Shown here: positions 42,960 through 53,139 of the stretch, piece after piece
Position numbering within the stretch: position 1 is the stretch's first letter
Layout: each line of letters begins with the position of its first letter
NCBI GenBank assembly: GCA_002811645.1
Contig: PDIP01000009.1
Span: forward strand, 1 to 64,000
Length of the DNA: 64,000 nt
Direction of reading: 5' to 3'
DNA from: Corallochytrium limacisporum
Taxonomy: Eukaryota; Opisthokonta
Position numbers and translations under genes: made by a program
The notes under the pieces: model-generated
The model's input: the letters and a program-made list of their open reading frames with translations, nothing else
Told to the model about the DNA's origin: nothing
The model's database searches: none

Positions 42960-44090
42960 ATGCAGACACAGAACATGGGATCAGACAAGGTGGCCCGCAA
43001 GGATTGGGCCAAGGGACGATTGAAAGACAGGAAAGAGAAGAAATCCAAGAAGGACCGGAAGGAGAAGAAGTCTAAGAAGTCAAAGAAGGATAAGCAGATG
43101 GACAAAATAAAGAGCAACAGAAAGGACAGGAAGGCCAAGAAATCCGAAAAGGACAAGAAGGATAAGAAAGAAAAGAAGTCTTCCAAAAGGAACCAGATAA
43201 AAAATGAGCCCAAGATGGAAGTCGACAGCGGCTCAAACAGATCTTCGAAGCGAAAGATCCCGATCGAACAGGGCTCCTTTGCATACAAATACATGCAGAA
43301 CCTAGGATGGTCGGAAGGTAAAGGACTCGGACGGGAGAAGCAAGGCAATGACCGTGCTGTCAGAGCAGAAATTAAGCGAGATGTGGGTGGCATTGGCTTT
43401 AAGCGCGGACCAGGAGGTGACGAGGGCTTCCATTGGTGGGACCATGTCTTCCGGCAGGCTGCTGGTGGAGTGAACGTGGGCGACGTGGGCGAAGAATCGT
43501 CTCGTGCTGATATCAACTTCACCACTAAGCGCCCGGAGACTCTTGAAAAGATTGAAACGGCGCGCAAAGACAACGGCGGCTTCGTGTTTGGTCGCTTTGT
43601 AAAGTCAAAGAACGAGTATACGGCCACCAAGGATACCAAGAGAGAAGCACCAAAACCGGAGGTCTCAGATGATTCCAGCGATAGCGATCGGGAGGATGAC
43701 AGTGACGACAACATGCGAACCGCACCTAGCTCATCATCACCCATTAAGGCGACATCTCTCTTTGGTCTGACCGATGAAGAACTGCTGCGTCTCTGTGGTG
43801 GTCGGACGGCTCACAAAGCAGCACGACACGGGTTGAAATTGTCCGCGAAACTCGAGCGAGTAGCACGCATGGACGCCGAAGTCAAGTCCTTCGATCACGC
43901 GCGGGACCGTGTGATGAAGAGCTCCAGTAAGTCTCTGAAAGTCGACCATGACCACAAGAAATCAAGGCACGAAGAATCCAACGATGGCATCTCAAGCGAT
44001 GACGAGGACCAGAAGGTACGTGGACCGAGGCGCAAGTTCAACAGCAGCAAGCCCAAGTTCACAGCAATCCGCCCTGTATATCACGATTAA
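42960..44090 (+). CDS. GPATCH4: G-patch domain protein, GPATCH4-like
   Basis: This 376-residue nuclear or nucleolar protein has a G-patch (SFAYKYMQNLGWSEGKGLGR, about residues 108-150), the motif that binds and activates DEAH-box helicases. In human GPATCH4 the partner is DHX15. Downstream come the FHWWDHVF segment, FVKSKNEY and a LTDEELLRLCGGRTAHKAAR block that closely tracks GPATCH4. The first 100 residues are almost entirely lysine, aspartate, glutamate and arginine, including a duplicated DRKEKKSKK. In human GPATCH4 the basic tail is C-terminal, so here the G-patch has been shifted inward. A second in-frame ATG at 42975 is an alternative start. A role in ribosome biogenesis or splicing is inferred from the family. 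Confidence 0.9.
   Translation: MQTQNMGSDKVARKDWAKGRLKDRKEKKSKKDRKEKKSKKSKKDKQMDKIKSNRKDRKAKKSEKDKKDKKEKKSSKRNQIKNEPKMEVDSGSNRSSKRKIPIEQGSFAYKYMQNLGWSEGKGLGREKQGNDRAVRAEIKRDVGGIGFKRGPGGDEGFHWWDHVFRQAAGGVNVGDVGEESSRADINFTTKRPETLEKIETARKDNGGFVFGRFVKSKNEYTATKDTKREAPKPEVSDDSSDSDREDDSDDNMRTAPSSSSPIKATSLFGLTDEELLRLCGGRTAHKAARHGLKLSAKLERVARMDAEVKSFDHARDRVMKSSSKSLKVDHDHKKSRHEESNDGISSDDEDQKVRGPRRKFNSSKPKFTAIRPVYHD
43026..43079 (+). repeat. 27-bp tandem duplication encoding DRKEKKSKK
   Basis: Two adjacent 27-base units in GPATCH4 (43026-43052, 43053-43079) encode identical nine-residue peptides with several synonymous differences. The duplication is therefore not recent, or is kept by selection. Confidence 0.85.
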
Positions 44091-44193
44091 GATACAACTA
44101 TAGTCGAAAACTAGCACACATGTATACACAGTATCTTTCACGAGTGCAAGAGACTTCTGCTCTAACATTTCAACATTCTTTGACAATAGTGGA

Positions 44194-44199
44194 AATAAA
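44194..44199 (+). terminator. Poly(A) signal AATAAA of GPATCH4
   Basis: A canonical hexamer lies about 105 bases after the GPATCH4 stop. It falls within the 204-base convergent gap before the ABCE1 stop. Confidence 0.5.
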
Positions 44200-44294
44200 A
44201 ATGATGCTATTTGGAAACTTTTCTACGGATAGTACATGGATGGATGCAGGGTCGAATACAGACACGACCACAATGTTGATGAAGTGATGCATTT

Positions 44295-46112
44295 TCAATC
44301 AGTGGCATCGAGGAAGAAGTAGTTACCGGTAGACTTCTGCTCCCTGTCCTTGACGGACTCGAACTTATTGATGCGAGGACGGTGATTCGTAGGATCACGA
44401 CGGAAAGTAATATCCAAGGACTGCAAAAACTTATTCATACCAGTCAGCAGAGTCTGAGGCTCCCGGGCGCATGCATCCACACCGGGCTCACCGTCAAAGA
44501 CAATCACCTTGTCGGCGAGATAGGTGGCCATAATGAAATCGTGCTCGACAATGAATCCAGTCTTCTTTGAGTGGAGAATGAATCGCTTGATAACCTTCGC
44601 TGCGGTGATACGCTGCTCAGAATCTAGGTAGGCACTGGGCTCATCAATCAGGTAGATATCAGCGGGCTGTCCCAAAGCAAGGGTCAGTGCAACACGTTGC
44701 AATTCACCACCTGACAAATGCGCCACATCCTGATCGAAAAGCGCAGCCACATTCATGGGCTTCACGACATCTGTCACGAACTGAGGATGCACGTAGGCAT
44801 CGCGAATCTTCTTGTGCAGCAAAGCGCGCACACTACCCGGGAACTTGGGAGAAATCTTCTGTGGTTTGTAGCTAACGTTCAGGGAAGGAATCTCAGCCTT
44901 TTCGTCATCGGGTTTAAGCAGACCGGCCATCATACGGATGAACGTAGTCTTACCGGTACCGTTTTCGCCCAACATTACAATAATCTCAGAGTCCGAGAAG
45001 GAGCCACCTTCAATGGTTAGCTTGAAGCTACCCAAAGTCTTGGTCATCGCGGGCCATTCATACATGGCATTCTTCTTTAGCTCACCAAACTCGTCAGCGC
45101 TTTCGGCAACCTTGAAGGTCAGAGAAGCCTCACGGAACCGAAGGTTCTCCGTAGGAATGAAACCGTCAAGGAAGACGTTGATGCCCTCGCGAACACTGAA
45201 GGGAAGAGTCACTACACCGTACGCACCGGGCATACCGTACAAACAGCAGACAAAGTCGCTGAGATAGTCCAACACAGACAGATCGTGCTCGACGACAATA
45301 ACGAAGTCATCATTACGCAGCAAGCTGCGGATGGTACGGGCAGCCTTGAGGCGCTGCTTGACATCGAGATAAGAGGATGGTTCATCGAACATATAGACAT
45401 CAGCAACCTGAACACACACGACAGCAATAGCGAAACGTTGCAGTTCGCCACCAGACAGCTGCGTAACGTCACGCTCCATGACGTGCTTCAGATCAAGAAT
45501 GTCCAGGTACTCATCATACTCCTTTTCATCAATCTCACACTTTTTGGACAGAATATCTGTCACTGTTCCCTTAACGGCACGAGGAATGTGGTCGACGTAC
45601 TGAGGCTTGATGATAGCCTTCAAGTCATCCTCAAGGACCTTAGTGAAGTAGTTCTGCAACTCGCTACCTCGGAAGTACGTCAGAATTTCTTCCCAGTCTG
45701 GAGGATCATCAAACCGACCCAAATTCGGTTTCTGCTTGCCGGCGAGAATCTTCAGAGCAGTAGATTTACCAATACCGTTGGTACCAACCAAACCCAGAAC
45801 CTGACCCGGACGAGGCACCGGCAAACGATGCAGCTTAAAACTGTTGGCACTATAGCGATGCGTCGTAGAAGACTCCAAGTTACTAGGCAGATTGATAATG
45901 TTGATGGCCTCGAATGGGCATTTCTTTACGCAAATACCGCAACCAATGCAGAGCTCTTCAGAAATGAAGGCAATCTTGCTAGCGGGCGTGACCTCAATAC
46001 ACAGCTTTCCCTGACGGTTGACGGGGCAGCTCCGCTTGCATTCCTGCCGACATTTCTTCGGCTTGCACTTGTCACCATTGACAATGGCAATACGCGTCAA
46101 CTTGTCAGACAT
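44295..46112 (-). CDS. ABCE1: Ribosome recycling ATPase ABCE1 (RLI1)
   Basis: This 605-residue iron-sulfur ABC ATPase splits ribosomes after termination. The N-terminal ferredoxin-like domain carries [15 protein letters not shown] and [13 protein letters not shown] cysteines for two 4Fe-4S clusters. NBD1 has Walker [10 protein letters not shown], signature LSGGELQR and Walker B MFDEPSS. NBD2 has [17 protein letters not shown] and LIDEPSA. The conserved tail ([16 protein letters not shown]...GNYFFLD) is present. I start at the ATG at 46112 because [21 protein letters not shown] matches the family N-terminus. The frame stays open 40 codons further upstream, but that part has no homology. Essential in all eukaryotes. 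Confidence 0.98.
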   Translation of the reverse strand: MSDKLTRIAIVNGDKCKPKKCRQECKRSCPVNRQGKLCIEVTPASKIAFISEELCIGCGICVKKCPFEAINIINLPSNLESSTTHRYSANSFKLHRLPVPRPGQVLGLVGTNGIGKSTALKILAGKQKPNLGRFDDPPDWEEILTYFRGSELQNYFTKVLEDDLKAIIKPQYVDHIPRAVKGTVTDILSKKCEIDEKEYDEYLDILDLKHVMERDVTQLSGGELQRFAIAVVCVQVADVYMFDEPSSYLDVKQRLKAARTIRSLLRNDDFVIVVEHDLSVLDYLSDFVCCLYGMPGAYGVVTLPFSVREGINVFLDGFIPTENLRFREASLTFKVAESADEFGELKKNAMYEWPAMTKTLGSFKLTIEGGSFSDSEIIVMLGENGTGKTTFIRMMAGLLKPDDEKAEIPSLNVSYKPQKISPKFPGSVRALLHKKIRDAYVHPQFVTDVVKPMNVAALFDQDVAHLSGGELQRVALTLALGQPADIYLIDEPSAYLDSEQRITAAKVIKRFILHSKKTGFIVEHDFIMATYLADKVIVFDGEPGVDACAREPQTLLTGMNKFLQSLDITFRRDPTNHRPRINKFESVKDREQKSTGNYFFLDATD

Positions 46113-47567
46113 AATGACAGTCGAGCTGTGAGTCCCGAATAGACAACTTTCACACTGGGAAAGGCTGTAGGATTTGATTCCCTTGGGACGCAAATAATCT
46201 CTAGTGTTCTTTGCTTCGCAACAGAGACCCATCTTTAAGGACCAGAATGTTTGTATTCACCAACTTTCTTTATGCACCAGTGTGTTCAATTTGGTTAGGG
46301 TCCTCCAACTTTTCCATGCTCCAACAAATCATTTCTTCAGTGTAACCAAAATCGGGATAAAGCCCTTTTCGCCGCGGATTAGCGCGTATTCACACAAGCG
46401 CGACCATCGTCGCTTTTGCCCACCACTACATCTTTCAGGATTATCGCCGTGGCCTTTGTTGTAAGCCTCCCCCATGTGGGAACCCTGCTGCTCTCCTTCC
46501 AGCGTACACCCAATGGCCCGGTCCACCAGACTCGAGCCAGATTTGTATTGCATAGTGAAAGTACCACAGCCTAAGGCCAAGACCACAATCTATACCGAAT
46601 GTACCGAGTGGCTGTCGCCCCATCTTCAGTACCAGAGACTTTGGATACAGAAAACTGTACTTTCACTATGGGAGCCCAAACCCAGGCGCTTCTGGACGCA
46701 GACGCAAAAGATCTCTCCCCCCCCCCTTCGCTCTTAGCAAAGCTTCCCGCGGTCGTGATTCGTTGCAATCGGGTTGCAACGGGGCGCTGTGCATTTGTGA
46801 CCGGCCCCCTCCCCGTGCGGGACGGAAGGCGTTTATGAAACATCCCAGCCGTCTTCTGAGCCCGCCCTGCCCTGATTCCGTCAATGGGATTGCACCCTAT
46901 GGATATTTTTTTTTCGAGTTTCTCAACCGCCCTCCCTCAACCGAAATCCCAGTCATTTTTTTTCCAAGCAACACCCCAACAAGCAAAAACATAAACTGCG
47001 GCCCAAACAGCTAATTTTTTTTTTCCAATAGCCACAGCTGGAGTTGTGAGCTAGAGCAAGGACGTTGTGTCGAGGGTTCCGAAGGAACGAAATGCCGGGC
47101 CAGCAGGAAGACGAGAGGCAGTTTTTTTCTTTTGGCTGGGTATTGCGACAGAGTACAGAGTAGGGACCGTGGGTTGGAAGTGTGCGCTGGGGGAGGGGGG
47201 TGCCGTTAAGGAGAGCCGTTCTTGTGGGCTGCCAAAAGTTCCCATAGGAGAGCCATTTCCCTATGGTGCTGGTCGACCACACTGTCCTGTTTTTGTGCAG
47301 TGGCATATCAGGGCCGCTGCAATGGGTGCCTGCTGTCAGAAAGGCTCAGTGACGCGTTCAGAAGTAGTGATCAGAATTAAAGAGAACCGGGAGTGCACAG
47401 CCTGGATAGGTTTATCAGGTGCAATGAAAGGCGTATGCGAACAGGTTCGGTTTGTTTCATACACGTCCCGCGAACCACAATTTGTCGGATATCGCACAAT
47501 CAACAGCCGTTCTCAGGCCAAAAAGTAGTAAAAACATGTCTCACATACCGTAGCCAGAAATTGCAAA
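46113..47567. other. Divergent region ABCE1/TAO kinase
   Basis: 1.45 kb shared upstream region. It contains a perfect 14-bp inverted repeat (46551-46564 / 46657-46670), a C10 tract at 46717-46726 and T runs near 46908 and 47016. No gene is seen. Confidence 0.55.
46551..46670. repeat. Perfect 14-bp inverted repeat
   Basis: CATAGTGAAAGTAC at 46551-46564 pairs exactly with GTACTTTCACTATG at 46657-46670, with a 92-base spacer. The right arm runs into GGGAGCCC, an octamer also found in the inverted repeat at 26852. Function unknown. Confidence 0.8.
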
Positions 47568-50216
47568 ATGGGTCCAAATCGAAAGGACGTGGTCCAACAG
47601 ATTGTGGACATCTGTTCACCGGAGGACCCGGAAACAGCATTCACACAGCTCTCTGAGATCGGACGAGGTAGTTTCGGAAATGTTTATCGGGCGCTAACTA
47701 CTGCCAAAAGACCAGTGGCCATTAAGCAGATTTCTTTGCAGAATGCACAGAGCACAGAAGAGGTTCAGGAAATTTTGAAGGAACTACAGTTTGTCAGCGA
47801 ACATCGACATAGACATGTTGTGCATTTTGAGGGGGCATACTTCAAGCTGAACTGCTTGTGGCTGGTCCTGGAATTCTGTGCTGGAAGTGTCCAGGACATT
47901 TTAGAAGTAATGAAGGCTCCCTTGAAGGAGTGGGAAATTGCGACGATTACTGCAGCCACTCTGGATGCCCTTGCATTCTTGCATGAGAAGAAGGTGATTC
48001 ATCGGGATATTAAGGCGGGGAACATTCTCTTAAGCCAGGATGGAGGCGTACGATTAGCAGACTTTGGATCTGCCTCTCTAAACGCTACAGCAAACACTTT
48101 TATCGGGAGTCCTTACTGGATGGCACCCGAAGTTATCCTGGCCATGGAGGCAGGAACTTATAAGGATACGGTAGATATTTGGTCAATGGGAATCACATGC
48201 ATTGAGATGGCAGAGAAGAAGCCGCCGCTGTTTGAAATGCATGCAATGAGTGCGCTGTATCATATCCCTCAGAACGATCCACCTACTCTTAGGGATGCGA
48301 GTGCTTGGTCTCCATCATTCACTGACTTCCTTGGGCGCTGCCTGCAGAAGGAACCAGGCTCCCGCAGGCCGGCTGCAGAATTGCTGAACCACCAGTTTCT
48401 GGGACAAACCCGCGGAGAAGGAAGTTTGGTCGAGCTGATCCATGCTTCTCAACAGAAAGCTAGAGAAATCGATCTGGAAGAATTCAAAGAATGGAAGGCA
48501 GCACACGAGGATGGAGATACCATTAGCAATATCTCTGCTACCTCCACAGAGGATGATTTATCTTTGAGCGTGGGGTCGCTTAATATCAAGAACTCGCTGG
48601 ACGAGCTCGGAACCCCGAATGCGGGTTCTCAGGCATCTCTAGGCATAGACACAGTGGAACCGCATCTCTTATCAGTGAACGGCTCAACCAACGGTGTCGA
48701 AAAGGTCGGTCCTAATGGTGCACCTCCGCCTCTGCCGCCTCGTCGGCCGCACAGGAGGACAAAGAGTAATCTGTCGGGATTCTCCAGTCTGTCTATGCAC
48801 TCGAGTCCAGACACACCTTCGTCACCTGCGCCTAGCATTCCTCGGGCTCCGGAGCCAGGCATGGGCACTGTGCGGCCACAGAGAGCTATTCAACAGACAC
48901 AGGCCATGGATCACCTCAATGCATTCATGAAGATGCAACTCAAGGCCCTCACGCGGCTGCAAAAGCAGCAGCAGACTGCAATGTCAGGTCTGGAACGTAA
49001 GCATCAAAGTGCCCTACAGGAGGGACAGACCAAGCAAGATAAGGAGCTTGCGGAGCTGAAACGGACCACTCAGAATGAAGTGAACAAGTTGACGAACAAG
49101 CAAACAACGGAGGTTGACAAAACAAAGCGTGCGGAGCAAGATGCTCTCGAAAGTGCCGTGCGGAGGTTGAAAAGGCAACAGAAAGACACAAACAAGGAAT
49201 ATGATCTCCAGCTCAATCAATGGTACAAGCTGGAGAAGGAGCGCCGATATGTCTCTCTCACTCCAGCAGAGTTGCGAAAGAAGGCGTCTAAGCAACAAAT
49301 CAAAGACCAAATCAAATTGGACATGGAGGAGAAGAAGGTCAATCATCAGCAGCGGCAGCAGGACTTCATTGAAAAGGAGGTGCGAAGTATCGCGATTTCT
49401 AATGTTCAAAAGCGCCATAGCATGGAACTGACCCATCTAGACTCCACGAAAGATCTGCGGAAAGGGCTTCACAACCAACTAGTCCAGGTTCAGACCAAGC
49501 ATGTCAACACCGAGAAGTCGCTGGCGACTACTCACCTCCTTGAGCGGCATGATCTGCAAATGAAGCAGCATCAAGAGCGTGCAGCATTGGAGAGGCGACA
49601 CCTGCAAGACAACCAAGAACGGGAAAAGCGTGAGATGGCCAAGAAACACGCTACTGAAAAGAAGCTCCGGCCAAAGCGTAACAAGCGCTTGAAAGAGCAG
49701 CTGAAGAAGCAGGCTCAAGAAGCACTGCGAATTCAAGCGAAGCAGTACAAGGCTCTGCAAAAGCAGCAACTGGAGACTGCTCCGAAAGGCAGTGAAGGTG
49801 ACCTGGTCTCCAGCTTGCAGACTGACCAAAATAAGAAGGCACTGAAGACGATGGCACAGTACAAGGCTCAGATTAAGCAAACCATTGCCGCTCAAGATGC
49901 TGCAAAGGACAAGCAGATGGAAGACGAATTGCACGATATGCAAGTACGCCACGTCCAAGAGGAGTCCGAACTGGAACGCCTGCAAGCTGGTAGGATCAAG
50001 ACTTTGATGACCAATCAAGATAACCAGAAGACTTTTACCAGGAACTACTACGAGGAGAAGTTGGGCGAAGTGAACGCCAAGGCCGCCGTGGAAGACTCAG
50101 AACTTGAGGAAGAGTTCCAACGAAAACGCCTGCAAATCCAAGAGCGCAGTCGCTTGGAGGTCATCGACCTTGAGCGCAATCAGGATGCTCTGGCCCTCTA
50201 CCACTCCATTAAGTAA
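47568..50216 (+). CDS. TAOK: TAO-family STE20 protein kinase
   Basis: This 882-residue serine/threonine kinase is orthologous to animal TAOK1-3, MAP3Ks that activate MAP2Ks and Hippo kinases and act on microtubules. The N-terminal kinase domain has the glycine loop IGRGSFGNVY (31-40), catalytic Lys53, HRDIKAGN with Asp147, ADFGSAS with Asp165, and SPYWMAPEV. All catalytic residues are present. The stretch CIEMAEKKPPLFEMHAMSALYHI is TAO-specific. A serine- and proline-rich linker (about 320-440) leads to a long highly charged coiled coil (about 445-880) ending near the stop, as in the animal TAOKs. Activation is probably by phosphorylation in the segment between DFG and APE. The start has AAAATGG context. 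Confidence 0.95.
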   Translation: MGPNRKDVVQQIVDICSPEDPETAFTQLSEIGRGSFGNVYRALTTAKRPVAIKQISLQNAQSTEEVQEILKELQFVSEHRHRHVVHFEGAYFKLNCLWLVLEFCAGSVQDILEVMKAPLKEWEIATITAATLDALAFLHEKKVIHRDIKAGNILLSQDGGVRLADFGSASLNATANTFIGSPYWMAPEVILAMEAGTYKDTVDIWSMGITCIEMAEKKPPLFEMHAMSALYHIPQNDPPTLRDASAWSPSFTDFLGRCLQKEPGSRRPAAELLNHQFLGQTRGEGSLVELIHASQQKAREIDLEEFKEWKAAHEDGDTISNISATSTEDDLSLSVGSLNIKNSLDELGTPNAGSQASLGIDTVEPHLLSVNGSTNGVEKVGPNGAPPPLPPRRPHRRTKSNLSGFSSLSMHSSPDTPSSPAPSIPRAPEPGMGTVRPQRAIQQTQAMDHLNAFMKMQLKALTRLQKQQQTAMSGLERKHQSALQEGQTKQDKELAELKRTTQNEVNKLTNKQTTEVDKTKRAEQDALESAVRRLKRQQKDTNKEYDLQLNQWYKLEKERRYVSLTPAELRKKASKQQIKDQIKLDMEEKKVNHQQRQQDFIEKEVRSIAISNVQKRHSMELTHLDSTKDLRKGLHNQLVQVQTKHVNTEKSLATTHLLERHDLQMKQHQERAALERRHLQDNQEREKREMAKKHATEKKLRPKRNKRLKEQLKKQAQEALRIQAKQYKALQKQQLETAPKGSEGDLVSSLQTDQNKKALKTMAQYKAQIKQTIAAQDAAKDKQMEDELHDMQVRHVQEESELERLQAGRIKTLMTNQDNQKTFTRNYYEEKLGEVNAKAAVEDSELEEEFQRKRLQIQERSRLEVIDLERNQDALALYHSIK

Positions 50217-50673
50217 GATTACATGCGTCTACGCCCACGTTGTGATCCATTTATGTTACGTTAAAAGAAAGAGTTTCCAATAATCCTTTCACCAATGCAC
50301 TCCAGTTCCGCCTCCCCTGTCTCGGATTTGGCGGATGGCCATTCTTTGTACCTCCCCCTTCCGGAAATGGTTTTGTTTTTGCTTCCGGGTCCTTCCCACC
50401 ACCGTTCCTGGTGAAGGAGAGGGCCCTCTCACCGGCCAAGAGTACACCAAAGCCAAGAAACGGGGCGTTGCGAGGGCATCACAAGGTGTTGTATTGATAC
50501 GACATGAGTTTGACAGGGCTTCTGAATGTTGCATAACGAAATGTGGTAACGTCATGAATGCAACCAATGCATGTTCAGGCCTGAACGTATTTGAAGTCCT
50601 AGATCCGTCGGGACAAGCAACTATCTCACGTGAACAGTATCTAAAGAACTGTTTATTCTAGGATATTTGAAAT
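50217..50673. other. Spacer between TAO kinase and SEC61B
   Basis: 457 bases with no convincing gene. An ATG-initiated frame ending at 50661, just before SEC61B, has no recognisable domain and looks random. Confidence 0.5.
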
Positions 50674-50952
50674 ATGGCAGGAAAAGGAGCGCGTCTTAGG
50701 GCTGTGAAGCAGGGTAACCGCGCCAAAGCCGGTGGCTCTGGTGCCCAGGTTGGCTTCCGTGATGACAGCTTGGGTCTGGTCGTGTAAGTATTCTTTTGGA
50801 GTCGAGGGACTGACAGGAACCGTTGCTAACTATTGCTAATTGATAATCACTTTCTTCTCATGTACAGTGGACCTCAGGTGGTTCTAATGGGCAGCCTCAT
50901 CTTCATTGGCTCGGTCTTCATGCTGCACATTTGGGGTAAGCTGATCGGATAG
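50674..50952 (+). CDS. SEC61B: Sec61 translocon beta subunit (two exons)
   Basis: Joining exon 1 (50674-50783) and exon 2 (50868-50952) gives 64 residues and a TAG stop. The protein is the small tail-anchored beta subunit of the ER protein-conducting channel. Its basic, glycine-rich N-terminus faces the cytosol. FRDDSLGLVVGPQVV leads into the single membrane helix MGSLIFIGSVFMLHIWGKL, with the VFMLHIWGK signature of the family. It is shorter than human SEC61B (96) because the low-complexity head is trimmed. Splicing restores the conserved GLxVGP junction, splitting a valine codon. Too small to be found without the intron. Confidence 0.95.
50784..50867 (+). other. Spliceosomal intron in SEC61B (84 bases)
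   Basis: It begins GTAAGTA and ends TGTACAG. TGCTAAC at 50824-50830 is a near-perfect branch site about 38 bases before the 3' end. This is the only intron I can support in the window. It shows that the organism keeps strong yeast-like splice signals despite few introns. Confidence 0.95.
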
Positions 50953-52049
50953 ATACATCATTATCTTGGGTATGATTCAGTCGTGATAATCTACGAGGGA
51001 AATGCCCAAACAATTGGCATATTTGTGCCCTCTTAGCCATTTCCTCCACACGAGAAAACAAATCGATTAGAAATATATTCAAAAGACGTAAGTATCAAGC
51101 ATACTGGATTTTCTATCCCCCTCACCCCTTCCTTTCATTCTGAGTTGTTTGTATTGATTCGACATTATAATCGTAACGCAGTGATTTGTCCCAGGCCTCA
51201 GAAACTCCGGAGCATCTCAAGGTGCCCGAAGAGGGGAGGAGGGGGCGGGGGCGGCGAGAGTGTTACGTCTGGCGGGCAATCAGCGTAATGCCTAAGAGTC
51301 GAAAGAAGGCCCACAGTGCTTGGGGACCTTCACCGTACACTCACTATGCACGCTATGTCCAACTCTATAGGTAGCCATCCTTATGTGCGCGCAGTGGAGC
51401 AAGAAACTGGGAGGCGTCATTGTACGGAGGCATTTGCATTTCGGTGTGCACGCTGTTGTGCGTGTTCGCTTGCTGGCTGCTTGTGCAGGTCCACAGGTTT
51501 CTGCATGCTTCAGCTAAGCCGTACTATCTTTCACTCTGGTTTTGCTTGCGTAGCGCTTTCGAAGAAACCTCCTGACGACTGTTGTAGTTGAACGCACCAT
51601 CGAATCTACATGTTCATTTCCCCCCGTTCCGGTTGCTCCGTTGCCGTTCGTTACCCCTTACGAATTGAATTTTTTGACCATTTCACCGTCAATGTATTGG
51701 GTATGCGGCGCCGGATCCAAGAGTACCCGTCCCCAGCCTTTCCCCGAGAAGAAAATGGCTTCGATGGAGTGTTGGAGAAGGTGCAACATTTGCGTGGGCT
51801 ACTGCAAGAGACATCGTCTTCTCTCAGCAAGCAGGTAGACCTTGGGCTCATTCGCCTTGACTGTGACCCCCTTAACAAGGCAATGGCAGATCAAGTTGCT
51901 GTTTTGTTCAATGAGGCCGTCGAAACTTTAGGAACTCTACTGCACAAGGAAGTTGCGCATCAGTGAAAAGAATATGGCATTCAATGGCGTTCTGATAATG
52001 TGGCCTAGCAGACTTGTGGGCATCATCCACAAGTGTCACGGTATGATGG
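50953..52049. other. Spacer between SEC61B and dynein relic
   Basis: 1.1 kb. The one open frame worth noting is 51610-51966 (listed separately). Otherwise nothing is recognised. Confidence 0.5.
51610..51966 (+). CDS. Small unidentified ORF, possibly part of dynein relic
   Basis: A 118-codon frame from ATG 51610; a later ATG at 51702 would give about 88 codons. The second half reads like a helical, heptad-like protein (VLEKVQHLRGLL, SSSLSKQVDLGLIRLDC, ALFNEAVETLGTLL-like). I recognise no family with confidence. The LIRLDCDPLNKAM stretch loosely resembles the N2/stem region of dynein heavy chains, and the broken dynein motor end starts about 85 bases downstream. It may be a fragment of the same relic joined by an internal deletion. 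It could equally be an independent small protein or chance. Confidence 0.3.
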   Translation: MFISPRSGCSVAVRYPLRIEFFDHFTVNVLGMRRRIQEYPSPAFPREENGFDGVLEKVQHLRGLLQETSSSLSKQVDLGLIRLDCDPLNKAMADQVAVLFNEAVETLGTLLHKEVAHQ

Positions 52050-52742
52050 AGGAAGCTAGGGTTGATGGAGAAGAGTCCTTGCGCACTCGTCGTAAAACAT
52101 TCGGTTCGCTTCAACCGCCTGCATGACTGTATTCATTGACATTCGCAAGGCCACGCAAGGTGTACTCGTCATGAGTGCTTCTCTGGAAGACGTTGCTAAT
52201 AGCATACTCATCGGCAAGGTGCCGAGTTTAATGGATGCGCAAGTCTTTCCCATCTCTGAAACCACTTGGATCCTACGTGTCAGACTTTCAAACCCATCTC
52301 CAGTTCCTTCAGAAGTGCAAGTCTTCTTTATACAGGTTTCTTCTTCACGCAATCATTTCTCACTGGTGTTCTTCAGAATTTCGCACGTAAACAGAAGTCG
52401 CCCAATGAAAAGCCCACTGAAGAACCCGAAGACAGCGCCTACTGCTACGGTTTGTTTTTGGACGGTGCCGGTTGGGATCGCACTAAGAAACCCTCTGTGT
52501 GAGTCGAAACCGAAGATTCTGTTTGACAAGATGCCCATCATTTGGTTCCGTCCAATTCATCAAGTCAAGAATTCGACCGAGGGCAAGCATGAATGCCCTG
52601 TGTACAAGACCTCAGCCCGTCGTGGTGTGTTGAGCACCATCGGTCACTACAAATTTTGTGCTATACATATGGTTGGACTGTGGGAATGCAACAGCTGGAC
52701 ACTGGAGCAAACGAGGCACTGACCTGCTATGCCAGCTTGGTG
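52050..52742 (+). pseudogene. Axonemal dynein heavy chain, C-terminal remnant
   Basis: About 230 residues' worth of the C-terminal motor region of an axonemal dynein heavy chain can be followed across all three plus frames. In order: VRFNRL near 52110, RKATQGVLVMSASLED (52145-52190), [16 protein letters not shown] (52268-52315), [19 protein letters not shown] (from about 52335) to YCYGLFLDGAGWDR, KPKILFDKMPIIWF (52509-52550), CPVYKTSARRGVLSTIGH (52593-52646), then ANEALTCYASL at the end. At least four frame changes and an in-frame TGA at 52500 interrupt it, and no GT-AG pairs explain them. The rest of the >4000-residue gene is absent. The closest resemblance is to single-headed inner-arm chains of the DNAH3/7/12 kind. 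Nonfunctional as it stands. Confidence 0.88.
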
Positions 52743-53139
52743 ACTGATGGAGAGACTCCACAGAACGACATACATCACAGTCTTGACCATGAGACAGACG
52801 TGAGGAAATGATAGACAGATGTCATATGATGGCCATGATAAGGTCCATGCTGAATGCGATGTATTCTGTTGTTCTACGTGTGCAAAAGGGATTATGATAC
52901 AAAACTTCCCTTGGACTAGTGTAGTGCTTGATTGGAATGTGAATGGTGTGCTCATAATTCGAAACAGTGCAATGGTGCAGAGTTCGTTGTGTGAAAATTT
53001 CTTGATTGTCATGCAGAGCGTAATAAATGCCCCCATGTGCCCTTGAAAGTGATACTTATGTCATAGTCAGTGTGATATCTCTCGCCCTGAGAGTACTGCA
53101 TGGCACTTTGCCTTTTCTTTACCCAGTTCCGGAGCTCCT
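52743..53139. other. Convergent 3' region, dynein relic/PHB1
   Basis: 397 bases without a recognisable gene. Confidence 0.5.

Noticed and set aside
46113-46232. 40-residue N-terminal extension of ABCE1
   Set aside because: The frame is open, but ABCE1 proteins begin at the M-x-DKLTRIA position, and the extension has no family similarity.
50335-50661. 108-codon ORF between the TAO kinase and SEC61B
   Set aside because: No recognisable domain and an unremarkable composition; it ends just before the SEC61B start, probably by chance.
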